Assembly: GCA_029948255.1 (NCBI GenBank) | Contig: JALIZF010000967.1 | Span: 52,608-116,607 of the forward strand | DNA: 64,000 bases | DNA from: Telmatactis stephensoni | Taxonomy: Eukaryota; Cnidaria; Anthozoa; Actiniaria; Isophelliidae | Reading direction: 5' to 3' | Part shown: piece after piece, positions 12,561 to 24,824 of the stretch | Layout of the letters: each line of letters starts with the position of its first letter | Position numbering within the stretch: position 1 is the first letter of the stretch | Made by a program: the position numbers and the translations under genes | The notes under the pieces: model-generated | Seen by the model: only the letters and a program-made list of their open reading frames with translations | The model's database searches: none | Told to the model about the DNA's origin: nothing

Positions 12561-13351
12561 GATTTTATTAGATAGCATTTTATCTGTAAGTTTTTATATT
12601 TATCAAGTGCCTATCGATACTGATACAAAATGATCATTGGAAGATAAATATATTAAGAACATATTTAAACAGTCAACCGCAGGTTGCACAAAACTATGTT
12701 TAATATATCAAGCTAGTCACATTGTTGCCGAATAAATATTGACAACGTAAAAAGACTGTTTTTGTTTTACTCTCCTTAATGAGGTGACGTGCTACCATAG
12801 AAATTTTAGGCTACTAGCCTCTCTTGCGCGCAGGACGTCATTACGCGTGGATATTTTAGCGAACTGGAGAACAACGCCAGGGCAAAAAGTTAGTTTTCAA
12901 ACATTAACTCCAAAATGGTTGACAATGATTTTAACAAGCAAAATAATTAAAAAAGTGAGCAAAAATGTTTTCTATTTAAGAAAAAAGAGTGATAGCACGC
13001 ACTTGTGTTTTCATCCTGACGCATTGAACTAAACTTGCATTGTCATGTCATTTTCAAGATGGCGGCACCTCTGGATAGCTAGCATTTTTGGCCTTTTGAG
13101 TAACTTCAAGGGCATTAAATATGCTGATTTTGAACGGGACTATATAACTTTCGTAAACTTATTTGAAAAGACAAATAAAATATTATTCATTTTAAATTAC
13201 TGTAGTCTATGAAAAATGATTTTTGTAACAAAATTTGTTCGAAATTACGATACTTTTTATTGGGACCTGACAAACAAAATATGTGAAAGTAAGGTATTTT
13301 CCCCGTATCGCATCAAAAGTATTTTTTGTCATTACGTAGAATACACCATAA

Positions 13352-15747
13352 GCAAGAGAGCATAAATAAGAGAGGGAAACTTGTTAATGGCACAGGCAGC
13401 CCAGCCACTTCTCCTGACGATGTTTATTTTAATAATTTATTTACTATTTTATTGATACGCTAAAAAGACAAAAAATGCGCGCGCTCGTTTTAATTTGCTT
13501 GGCGCGCGCTTTCTTGTTATGCATGGGTTTCCTGTGGTAATATCCTCCCGATATCCCACGGGACGAGCGCGCGCTTGCTGTGAATGGGTTTCCTGTGGCG
13601 ATCCCGCGGGACAAAGCTACTTTGTGAGAAGGTGTGAAACACGGTCACGTGACAAAATACATTTTCGCTTCTATTTCACCAGCTAAGAAAGAAAATTTCG
13701 ATTTTTCTTCGAATATGTAAACAAAGTATTTATGTCCAAACAACTTAATATTTTCGAGCGTTCAAAGTTTGTTATTTGACGAGAATTTCACCTGGGAAGC
13801 TTTGACTCGCGATGGACGTATGTGTGCCCCAGGTTGGTTGGACACATTTCCGTGAAGCGCTCGGGATTTTTCACTCGTTGAGTTGTCGAGGGATGTCGGA
13901 TAGCTATCGTGAGTACACGAGAGTTTTCCGAAATCTAAAAAAAGTTTTCGGAATTTCAAACGCTCACAAGTTTACTTGAAACGGTGCTGGATTTGGACTA
14001 CAAAATTACCTCTTGGAAGAAGATTTTGAAAATTTCAAAAGCTTTTATGTTCATACAAGACTTCGAAACAATTCTTCACTGTAAATGAGCGGACCTTCAA
14101 GGTATTTGAGATAGTTTTATGAGTGATTTTTTGATGTTTTGTTGTGTCGCTCACAGCTTCATGTACAATGCTACCAATTTTGGACTGCAAAAATTACTTT
14201 TTTGGAGTATTTTAGGACGCTTCATAAGTTTTTATGTTCATATAAGATTTCGAAACAATTATTTATATGAAATGAGCTAATTTTTAAAGTTATTAAGCTA
14301 ATGTTAGGCATAAAATTTTGATTTTTTTGCTGTGCATTTTGACACTCGGTCGGTGGTCTCATAGAGAACGAAAACTTATTCCAGCTGAGAATTTGCAAAA
14401 ATACATACAAGAAGATTGTAAACAGTTCAGTTATAAACAGAAATAAAGTGAGTTTTGAAACCTGTTATGTCTTTTTTATTGTTTCTTGGGCTTGAATTTG
14501 TTGGGCTTTGTATGTTGTCGCCGGCTCTACCTTGATTCGTTTGCTTTCTTGTTTACGCTACGCGTTCAACTGATTAGAAATCATAAAATGTCACAAAGAA
14601 AAATTTTGCCCCTATATTATAAACAAGTAAATGGGGCCGAGGAAAATTAAGGATTAATTCAGGAGTGTATTCAAATTTTTCCATTACAAGCATGCAACTA
14701 AGCCGAGGAAAATTGACAGATTTTTGAGCTTTTGAGGAATAATCAAGAACTCACATGTACGTCAAACTTCCCTTCGGAGACTGTTCGACTTACTTTACGA
14801 TACTTCAACGAGTGAAAAATCCCGAGCGCTTCACGGAAATGTGTCCAACCAACCTGGGGCACACATCCGTCCATCACGTGACTCGTGTTTCATACCTTCT
14901 CACAAACTACTCATTGTCCCGCGGGATCGCCACAGGAAACCCATTAACAACAAGCGCACGATATTACCACAGGAAGCCCATGCATAACAAGCGCGCGCGC
15001 CAAGCAAATTAAAACAAACGCGCGCATTTTTTGTCTTTTTAATAAATTATTAAAATAAATATCCATTGTCAGGAGAAGTGGCTGGGCTGCCTGTGTTAAT
15101 GGGGCTCGCGCCGTGATGATTCCCATCTGTGCTATTTTTAGTAACCGGATGCAGTTTAATTTTCGTCTTACCCTACTCCCGTGCGTCGAAAAATTGAACG
15201 AGTGGAATTTCGCGATTTGAGCTTCATAAAATCACACAATCGATACCAAATTTATTGTAGATTCCACGAAAAAGCCATCTGATGTCCAATTAATAACATA
15301 CATCGAAAAATTATAAAAACAAACGAGTTTTTCTCATCTAAATGAGTGAAAATTTTTGAATTAACCCAAGCGCGCGCTCGATGACGTGTGATGCGTCAGT
15401 AGCGCGCGCATTTCCGCTAAAATTTCGTTCAAAAACACAACAAAATCCTCGACGTTTTTGCCTTTTTTCTCATCAAAATCGTTCCTTTGTAATCATAAAG
15501 TACACACTTTTGATGGTAGATAATATGAACAAGAGCAGAACTAAGATAACTTGATTTTAATGCTGTTTTTGAAATCTCAAATCTGCACTAAACGGTTCTC
15601 TGGTTCCGGAAGTGTCAAATTATGACGCACGGGAGTAGGGTAAGACGAAAATTAAACTGCATCCGGTTACTAAAAATAGCACAGATGGGAATGATCACGG
15701 CGCGCGCCCCATTAACAAGTTTCCCTCTCTTATTTATGCTCTCTTGC
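13352..15747. mobile_element. Foldback element with long arms and 5-bp duplication
   Basis: The ends are inverted repeats (GCAAGAGAGCATAAATAAGA at 13352 and its reverse complement ending at 15747), flanked by identical CATAA at 13347-13351 and 15748-15752. The left arm is 13352 to about 13660 plus a second block at 13808-13890. The right arm is about 14800-15099 plus 15716-15747, and is interrupted by another element (15100-15711). The arms contain GC-rich blocks such as GCGCGCGC and a CACGTGAC site. The unpaired centre (about 13890-14800) has no recognisable gene, so the element is non-autonomous. Confidence 0.85.
15100..15711. mobile_element. Nested TTAA-flanked MITE inside foldback arm
   Basis: Inverted repeats of about 85 bp (15100-15187 and 15627-15711, ends TGGGGC...GCCCCA) are flanked by TTAA at 15096-15099 and 15712-15715. 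It sits in the right arm of the larger foldback element; the left arm shows the uninterrupted form, so this insertion is younger. TTAA duplication is typical of piggyBac and Kolobok elements. There is no coding frame inside. Confidence 0.85.
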
Positions 15748-15752
15748 CATAA

Positions 15753-17140
15753 GCTAATATTTGTAAAAATTTTGTCTTTGTAGAACTATTATCTCGCGAT
15801 TTGTACATTTCGATTCTATTCACTTCCGGTAGCGCAATTTTTGACCCAAAAACTCTTAAATTGACATCCATTCAATGCTGATTATGTTGACATCGAGCAC
15901 GGGACACATCCCTTTTTCCATTTTTGGAATCAGCATCAGTTTCTTGTAATCTTTTATGAGGTTCAGTCCCGACACCCAGAGAGAGTTTGAGTATAAAAGG
16001 GTAAATATGACCTGAATTTTGACTCTAGTGAAAATAGGTTTAGTTCGTAAATTGACTGTAGTTAAGGTAGTTCTGGAGCCTTAGATTTCATCAGTGAATT
16101 TCCTTTAAAATCCTGTCATATAAAGATAATTGTTTGCAAGTCAAAGCCCGAGAAAAAAAGAGGGGGTGAGCGTATTGGTTTCTGAGTTATAAGATGTCGT
16201 AAAAGGCGTTTTTTCCAATGGTTTTCCGCGATTTTTCTCAACATGCCGTATGTAATCCATATGGTCCGAAGAGTATGAACAAAAATTTTTGCGATAAATA
16301 AAACGCCTGGTCCGTCTCAAAAGATAGATCTGAGGTATATCTAGCAGTTTTAATCGTATGTATTGCATGTTTGATTAGTTGGAAATATGATTAAAAGGGC
16401 ACTTCTAGAATTAAATCAAATTCCTACCCAATTACGCGCTCCGAAATCGTGTATGGACTGTAAAGAAATTGAAAAATTTACGACAATCCAATCAATGAAG
16501 TTGTATTTTTATATTTAAAATCGAAAAAGTGATAAGTACTGTCTTGAATAAAAAGAAATTTCAAGAGTTAGAAAAGCGCAAAGAGAAAACACACCGAAAA
16601 CGAACACCAACTTATCAAACATTTTACCCACTTTCTCACCGGCATTTTCAATGAAAAAGATTAACTAAATTTAAAAGTTCGAGGTTAAATACCTACATTA
16701 CATAGTGTACAAAGTTTCTTGATTACAATTTTAATTTTCCGATATTTCGATGACAAAATATTATTTTTCTCTACTAAAGTTAGAGTTTCTACATTTTCAA
16801 TCGCTTGCTTACTAATGCCCAGACTCGCTCTCACGATAATACCAACGCTCTCTAATAAGAGCGCGCGGGGAACGCGCAGTAGCAAGGGTCTGGAACTACC
16901 TTAAAACGATGGGTAACAAAACTAAGAATTTGGGATAGCGGAGAGTTCGAGTTCACCGAGCTTAGGGCTGTTTCTATCGAGGCGAGCTAGCCTGACTTCT
17001 AGGGGAGGGAGCACAAGCCTCCAGTTTTTCTGAGAATATTAAAAAATAAGCAGAGTAAGAAAAAACACTGCAGTTAAATTAATACAAAAATAAAAATAAA
17101 ATAAATGCAAAAAATAAAAATAATAATAATAATAACACCA
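15753..17140. other. Non-coding spacer
   Basis: No supported gene. The sequence leading to the R2-like remnant contains short GCGCGC patches and an AATAAT/ATAAAA low-complexity stretch at 17075-17140. Confidence 0.5.
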
Positions 17141-17149
17141 TACTTATAG

Positions 17150-20100
17150 AGAGACTAGAGATACCAACCTGGCTTACGATAGGAAGAAGTGTTATGATTC
17201 CGTTAAACACCTTATACAAGCTCATCACGTCAGTGATTGACCACCAACTACAACTACACGAGGACAAGAACAATCTAATGCAAATTGATAAAAGAGGAGG
17301 CAAAGCAAAATCAATGGGTACAGTAGATAACCTACTAATCGATAAGATGATCCTAGAGGATGCCCACTTCCGAAAGAAGAACCTATCCTGTACATGGGTA
17401 GACGTTAAAAAGGCATTTGACTCCGTCTCCCATCAGTGGATCGTCCCAAACGCTTGAAATGCACGGCTTTAATGCAGACCTTATCCACCTCATCAAGTCT
17501 GTTATGAATACTTGGAGTATCAATCTCGAAGTAATTATCAACCAAGTCAAAGAAACAATTGGCCCCATTAAAGTCAACCGAGGAATCCTACAGGGCGACT
17601 CTTTCTGTGTACGGCTCTTCACTCTGTGCCTGAACCCAATTGCATGGTACCTAAGAAGTACGGAAGGTTATAAGCTATCGCACGCCCCAGGCAGAAAAAT
17701 CACCCATGTACTGTTCGTTGATGACTTGAAAACCTACCACCGATCTGAACAAAAGCTGTAATTGTTACAAGTAAACTAAGAAAATGTTTACTGACATTGG
17801 CCTGGAATGGGGAATTAACAAGTGTGCTGCAATGCACATCAAACGAAGGAAAGCTGACTACTAACGACAACACCAATGGAATGCCTGTAAGTAATAACTG
17901 TACCATCCAAGTTATAGGCAATGAAGACACTAAATTTCTTGGAAAGTATCAGAACACAGAGCACCTGGAGGACAAAGTCATCGAAGAAGCCTCGAAGGAG
18001 TACGAAAATAGACTTTGGGCAATTTGGACTTCACCATTATCAATACCGCGTAAAGTTCGTGCTACCAACGTATACGGCCGTACCAGTCTTACAATATTAT
18101 ATGTGGACGACTGACTGGTGCCTCAACCACCTCAAAGCACTAGACAGATTAACGAGGAAAGTCATAAATGACTGCAGCTGGGCAACATAAGTATGAATCA
18201 ACACCACTACTATACTTACAGCCTGAACAAGGAGGGAAAGGACTGACTGAACTAGAAGCACTCTATAAGAACACTAAGTGAACGTAGCTAACTACATTAA
18301 CAACTCGAAAGATCAACACATCAAACTTGTTAAGTTATTTCAACTTGAGAAAGAACAAAGAAACTTAAGATCAATATTTAAAGACGCTAAAAAGTATGCA
18401 GAAGATCTAAACATAGAGTGTAATTTTGACAACAATGTAAACACTCCTTAGATTTGATAACAAAGAAGTACAAGTCTCCAGTGCAGAACCACAGAAAGTA
18501 AAGAACATCATCAACAGAGCTAACGTCCTTAAATACAAGACGAATTACAACATCAACCTTGGTGGGGAAGTTGGTCACCCAACATTGGAATGATCCTGAG
18601 TTATCGTCTACCTCCTATGATTTGTTCAAGCAGTGGAAGAACATTCCAGACATCGTAATGTCAATCGACACAAGCATCAGACAACAACTCCTGAATACCA
18701 AGACCTACAGATCCCAGAAGCTACACGAACAAGTAGAAGAACTGTCCTGTCGACTCTGTTTAGAGAAACAGGAGACTGTATCACACGTACTTTGTGGCTG
18801 TTCACGTATAGCTCAGTCATTATACAAAACTCGGCATGACAAAATGCTCCGCCCTGTCTATCATGCTCTTCTTGAAAAATATGGATTCGATAAATCTAAT
18901 TAAATAGAGAATAATACATGGGCGCGCGGAGATATGAAATTTATCTTCGAGTGTTCAACTCGATATCTCACGAGTGAGCGCAGCTTGGATTTGAGTACTT
19001 CTCTTGTTTTGGCGAAAGATTGGCCCGTAATAATGGACTCAGAGTAACGAAGTCTTTTAAGTATAGTATAAAGAACGAGAGAGAGTGTTTTATCGGATAT
19101 AAAGATCCGAGCCGTAGGCGAGGATCTTTATACCGATAAAACACGATCTCGAGTTCTTTATACGGCTTAAAAAACTCCAACATATATTAGAGTGGTTCTC
19201 TAAAATAAATTCAAAAATATCTTCATTTATCTTGGAGAAAATCGAGGTTAAAGTTTATGTAAATCAGGCCGAATCTTTATCAGATTTAAAGACACTCGTC
19301 ACGGTGGCGATTTTCATTGTGTTTGCCTTATGAATTATTAATGAGTTTTTAAGGTATCTTTCAAACGATGCAAGCATTCCTCTTAGCGTTGTAGGTTCGT
19401 ATTCATCACTGTTTTGTTTTCTTACAGATAAAAGAAATCTGCTTAGGTAAGAATCCAGATCTTGTGGAGGTATTTCCTCGAGTCGACGACTCTCGTTTTC
19501 ACCTTGCAGGAATGCGTTTAGCAAAGTGATGTCGTTTTTCGTTTTCCTTTTTGTATTTTCATTTTCTTCTTCTTCTATAAAAGCTTCCACATCTTTTCCG
19601 TCGAAGGACATAAATCTGTGGTTCAAAGAAAGGGTCTCTGAAGCCATTTTGTGAGATTTTTGTGGTGCCTTTTGATGAACGATGGCAAAGCAACAACAGC
19701 TCAACGTTTGGTCGGCGCGAATTTTACAAATGACGTACTAATCGCTGATTGGCTGAAAGGTGATATCAGAACACATGTGTTTTGATACGATATCAGAACA
19801 CATGTGCTGATACCAAATTTCCCAGTGGCCAAAATCCCTATAACACACTGTGGGTTATATAATTTATTCTTCTCCATGGTATATGCAATCTCATCCACAG
19901 CCAAGTCAAGAAAACAACGAAGCAAAGATATTATGGGACATACCATGGCAACTTGAAAAATGTCCTAAGGACGGTGCAAACAAACCAGATATCAGTGTAT
20001 TAGACAAGAAGAACAAAGAATGGTTTCTAGTGGAAGGTACGATATGTACTCCAGGAACAATTGCTGAAAGAACCAAGTACAAACAGAACAAGTATGTAGA

Positions 20101-20311
20101 CCTTAGATTGGGGATAAAGAACTTGTATCCAGGTTACAAAGTGAAGCTTATCACCATAGTGTTTGATTATCTTGGTGCGTACTATAATGACCTAGACAAA
20201 GAACTGAATATGTTATTTGGTCCGAAAGTAGCAAGGTTAACAATTGAACGTTCCCAGAAATGGGTTATTTCACAGAACTGTGAAATTGTTAAGAGATTTT
20301 CGTGCGTGTAA
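17150..20311 (+). pseudogene. R2/NeSL-like non-LTR retrotransposon, decayed
   Basis: A broken open frame encodes the 3' half of a non-LTR element. Reverse-transcriptase motifs appear in order: VDVKKAFDSVSHQW (about 17399-17440), GILQGDS (about 17581) and LFVDDLK (about 17712), the metal-binding aspartate motif. A CCHC-like finger (CRLCLEKQETVSHVLCGC) lies at about 18748-18800. After an inserted element comes a restriction-like endonuclease domain (19880-20311) with WDIP, the KPDISVLDKKNKEWFLVEG core carrying PD and E residues, and a KYVDL helix. The frame shifts at about 17445, 17765, 17900-18115 and 18190-18550 and has internal stops, so it is dead. The 5' region, with any DNA-binding zinc fingers, was not found. 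Confidence 0.85.
18922..19875 (-). mobile_element. Crypton-like insertion in R2-like element
   Basis: The insertion is flanked by ATGG (18918-18921 and 19876-19879). Removing it with one ATGG rejoins the interrupted R2-like frame as ...NNTW|YMQSHP. It carries one minus-strand frame (19264-19704; likely start MASETLSL near 19644) containing an SAM-like N-terminal core domain: DLDSYLSRFLLSVRKQ and YEPTTLRGMLASFERYLK, as in Crypton tyrosine recombinases and the KIAA1958 family. The catalytic recombinase domain is absent, so it is probably non-autonomous. It also has a hairpin at 19075-19160 and a directly repeated GATATCAGAACACATGTG near 19765-19812. Confidence 0.75.
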
Positions 20312-21633
20312 TTATGTAAACGCATGATTATACAGATATAATAGCTGGAAGAATTTTAGCTTGATAAGATATTTTTAAGGACGTGAATAATGAAAAATTT
20401 AGCATATTTATTTTTTTTAAGAATATAATTTACGTGTACATATAGATATCCCGTATTCAAATCCACATTGCCTAGGCTGTGCCCGCAATGATGTCGACAT
20501 ATATATTGAACTATTTTACCAATAAAGTCTACCATAATAAAATAAATGTTAATTATATGCATCACGTGATGCTTTGTGACTTTGTGACCCCCGACTGACC
20601 CCCGGCTAACCCCCGGCTAACCTCCGGCTAATCCCCGGTTTTTCAAGGCTTGCTACGGCTTTTATATCGACGAAGTAAATTTTCTGGTTCTAAATCAGAA
20701 ATTTTCTGTATTTATGATCAGTCTGGCCTGGAGACAAAGTGGTAGATTTTATGTAACATGTGTGGGTAAGGGTCGGGATAAATGAAATGTCGTTTCTCTG
20801 TTTTTCTATACATCGTAACTGCTAATAAATGCTCGAAAATGATTGATGGGTACCCCATTCTTATTAATGTTTCTGACTAGTTTACATGTAAATATTTAGT
20901 CCTTTTTATCAAAAAAATTACATTTTAGTTTTTCCACAGTAAAGCTATTTTTCAAAATACAAAAAAGTAAATAAAAGTGATTAACAAGTGTAACTTAATT
21001 AAACAAAAACAAAACAAAATAAAAATAAACAAATAGACAAAAGCAAAACAACAACAACAACAACAACAAAACACAAACAAACCAACCTCGAGCACTATAC
21101 TAAATGGGAGTGTAGAGATGAGTTTGGGTAACCTGTGTTTTACTGGCAATGCATACTGGGAAGCCTTGGAGGCACGTGAACAACCGAGACATGATGTAAA
21201 AGTGTGAAGTGATTGCAATTTGGCTGAGGTTTTCTACTTTTATGAGGTTTTACTGCTTGTTTGTGGAAACAACATGTTGGTAAGTGGTTATTAATTGTAT
21301 CAGTAATGTTTTGGGCTCGACAGCTATGTGGTTTTAGGCCTATAAGTCACTTGAAGTACCTATTCACGCACTTGGCGAAATGGCGCCACAGTCCTTTCGT
21401 AGTTACTCGAACCTAGTCGACCTAATCGACAAAGTGTAGCTTATCTCTTTCCTAGAGCGCTTTTTCATTTTTTTTCGAAATAAAATCTATGGTGTTCGAT
21501 GGAATATTTCTTCGTCGCTGCTTTGTGGTTATAACGGTCTCTAAGATAAGCTTAAAATTTCTTTTTATGCAACATCGGCCAATAGAGTATTAAGTATTCT
21601 TGTCTTGTGTTAAAATTGTGCCCTTTTCGCCAA
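20312..21633. other. Spacer with short tandem repeats
   Basis: No gene seen. It has about four copies of a GGCTAACCCCC-type 10-11-mer at 20586-20640, and AAC-rich microsatellite sequence at 21043-21067. Confidence 0.6.
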
Positions 21634-21903
21634 ATGGACTATCCAGTACTAACAAGGGACATGAAAGAAGTCAACACTGCAATGAGCAGGCTAAGAGTGT
21701 CTGTTGAATGGCTTTTTGGGAAGGTGACCAATTACTTAAAATTTATTGACTACAAGAAAAACCAAAAGATTGGAATGAGTGCTGTTGGGAAGCAGTACCT
21801 GGTCAGTGCACTAATGAGAAATGCCCTTACCTGTTTATATGGTAACAATACATCAGCATATTTCCAACTACAGCCTCCAACACTTGATAACTATTTTGTA
21901 TAA
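21634..21903 (+). pseudogene. PIF/Harbinger transposase, C-terminal fragment
   Basis: About 90 residues match the end of a DDE_Tnp_4 (HARBI1-like) transposase: NTAMSRLRVSVEWLFGKV, then FIDYKKNQKIGMSAVGKQY, LMRNALTCLYGN and a terminal PPTLDNYF before TAA. The E in VEW is the usual position of the last catalytic acid in this family. No upstream catalytic exons or terminal repeats are visible, so this is a detached fragment. Confidence 0.8.
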
Positions 21904-22179
21904 CAGGTCTATATTGGCATATGTTCACTTTGCGGTACAGCTTCTTTTGAATGACATATCCATACATTTTTTTCTCTATTTGTCAATAATTTCACTGTAA
22001 CTGTGGAAGTTCTATCAGTGGAATCCAACCACTATTTTCCTTTGTTGACATTTGTGAGACTATTTTATTACACATGTATGTTTTAGAGTAATTTTCATTT
22101 GATGGTGAAAGAAAATTGACTATTAAGTTTGTAGCATTTGATAAGAAACAAAAGAAAACAATGGATTCAGAGTCTCCCA

Positions 22180-22890
22180 GGTTGAAATTCTTGACAGGAT
22201 CCTGACAAGATCTTATTTAGAACTTTCCAAGATCTTGGCATGATACTTGCAAGATCTTGATCAGAATCCTGATAAGATCCCAATAAGATCTTGCAAGATC
22301 TTTTCAACATCCTGACAAGATCTTACAAGATCCTTCAAGTTTTTTGCATGATCCTGCAAGTTTTTTTCAAGTTCTTGCTTAGAAAATCTTGAAAAAATAT
22401 TGCAAGAAATTGGCAAGATCTTGGAAAAAATCCCACCAAATCTACCTATTATTTCTCAAACTACCCATATAGTTGTATAACACCTTTTCAATGCAAAATA
22501 ATATCAAAAGGTTGAGAGATATGATTATATAAAATTTCACAAGACCTTGACAAGATCTTGTTGCAAGAAATTGGCAAGATCTTGGAAAAAATCCTACCAA
22601 ATCGACCTTTTATTTCTCAAACTATCCATATAATTGGAGAACACCTTTCCAATTAATGTAAAATAATACCAAAAGGTTAATTGAGCGCTATATAATGGAA
22701 GGAAAACTTCACAAGATCTTGACAAGATCCTGTTTGAATCCCAAAAGATCAAACCACAAACTTTTAACCCAACCCTCAGTGATCTTCAATAGTACTTGAT
22801 ATTTAGGAAAAAGGCAATAGAATGTAAACTTTTGGGAGATCCCAAAACACAAAAGATCCTGAAAAACTCTTGATAAGATCTTTCACCTAA
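22180..22890. repeat. Field of degenerate CAAGATCTTG palindromes
   Basis: Over about 700 bp the decamer CAAGATCTTG and its relatives (AGATCCTG, AAGATCTT, TTGCAAGATC) recur at irregular spacing, many times. Within it, a segment of about 165 bp starting TTGCAAGAAATTGGCAAGAT at 22397 is tandemly duplicated at about 22562. No gene. Confidence 0.8.
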
Positions 22891-23271
22891 CCCCCCCCTC
22901 AAATCTTGTCAAATATTATGAGCATTACATGTTTTAAAGCAAGGCAATCATCTTTATGCACATACAATAAAGTTAATTGGTCCTTGGAAAATCTTGCAAA
23001 TGTAATTGAATTCTTGCAAGACTTTCCAAACCTTGAAAAGCAAACAAAAACATACATCTTTTTCTTTCTGAATGTATTTATTTTGTGGTCATTAAATAGT
23101 ATAATTATAATTTGACTAAAAATTTAAAAACTGCTTAAAATTGCTTGATACATCATCCATAAATACTCATTGTTTTTTGTTATCATTAAATATTATATTA
23201 TTGAATAAAACTTAAAAAAGAAACGATAAAATTATTGCAAACAGCCCTGCACTAGCGGAAGTTCTATAGCT

Positions 23272-24824
23272 CTATTCTGTTGTAAAATTCATGTAAATTT
23301 ATATATTTTGTGATCAAAAAACTGCAATCCTTGAATTAAAAATCAGATAACGTATTCCAAATTGATTCATGATGAACTTTAACAATATAAAAATATAGTG
23401 TTGAGAGCGGAATCATGAAAAATTTTTATCGCCGTGACATCATTACCGAATAAAAAACTCACTGTATGCTTGCAAATTCTACAACTTGGACACATATTCC
23501 TTAATTTCTCAGATAGCCTACAAAGAAGTGTGTTAGTACACAAAAGTTATTTGAAAGGCTTTGATGTCTGGATAGGTGGAGTTCATTATCGTACAAACTC
23601 CGCCTATCAAACTGATCAAAGTGAAGCGCCGATATATAATTGGTTAGCAGTATTCAAAGTTTTCAAAAAGATGTCAAAAAGTAATTAAAAACTTTGTGGT
23701 AGTGGCCACGGGTCGAGGCACAGCACTGTAACAATATAAAAATAAAGTGTTGATTATAAAATATACAAACTAAATCAGGGGTTTCATGAATTTCTTTGTA
23801 CGATCAACACAAACTTGCCAAAGAGATCGACTCCCTACAAATTATTTTATAAATGAAAGGAAAATTTGAAAAAAACCCACCAATGATACTTAATGAAACC
23901 TGGCCTGATTTAATTGACAAAAATAATTGACTTGTTGATTTTCCTCGGCAGATTTTGCCTCAGCAGGTAGTTTTTTACCGATGTCCCTGCACTTCTGATT
24001 GCAACTGTCAACAATCATTTGTTTGTGCTTTTGTATCTTTTCTTTCCCATAATGATAATGAGGGACATCTGTTGATGAAGTACAAAAAGTACCTCTATTC
24101 TGTTTTACAATTCATGTAAAATTTATATATTTTGTGATAAAAAAACTGCAATCCTTGATTTAAAAATCAGTTAACTTATTCCAAATTGATTCATGATGAA
24201 CTTTAACAATATAAAAATAAAGTGTTGATTATAAAATATACAAACTAAATCAGGGGTTTCATGAATTTCTCTGTACGATCAACACAAACTTGCCAAAGAG
24301 ATCGACTTCCTACAAATTATTTTATAAATGAAAGGAAAATTTGAAAAAAAAATCACCAATGAAACTTAATAGTCCATATTACAAGTGCCATTTTGTTTTG
24401 GTGGTGCAATGCATTCTGGGGTAGCTATCAGTCGGAAACAACGAAGTATCGGAATTTGTAGTTGTTGTTGTTGTGGTCTTTCTTAAAATGGTCAATAAAT
24501 GACTTTGTGGGTAGACTCCCCAAAACTGTTCGCCCCATAGGCTCAACAATCTCTATTGTTTACACATTTATGTATCCCAAAATGCATTGCACGTAGCAAG
24601 CGATCAGCGGTCGTAATATGGACTATTAAACCTGGCCTGATTTAATTGACAAAAATAATTGACCTATTGATTTTCCTGGACAGATTTTGCCTCAGCAGGT
24701 AGTTTTTTACCGATGTCCCTGCACTTCTGATTGCAACTGTCAACAATCATTTGTTTGTGCTTTTGTATCTTTTCTTTCCCATAATGATAATGAGGGGCAT
24801 CTGTTGATGAAGTACAAAAAATTA
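23272..24824. repeat. Tandem duplication (two ~475-bp copies, each with an insert)
   Basis: Copy 1 (23272-24093) and copy 2 (24094-24824) match over their whole length once insertions are removed. Copy 1 contains a ~348-bp insert (23398-23745) flanked by about 20 bp of near-identical AACAATATAAAAATA-type sequence; copy 2 contains a TTAA-flanked MITE (24370-24625). Both copies include the last exon of the minus-strand BEN-domain gene. In copy 2 it ends at TAG (24664-24666); in copy 1 the frame runs about a dozen codons further. Confidence 0.8.
24370..24625. mobile_element. TTAA-flanked MITE
   Basis: A 256-bp element with inverted ends TAGTCCATATTAC...GTAATATGGACTA, flanked by TTAA at 24366-24369 and 24626-24629. 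The paralogous copy of the host duplication (around 23890) lacks it and gives a natural empty site. No coding capacity. Confidence 0.9.
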
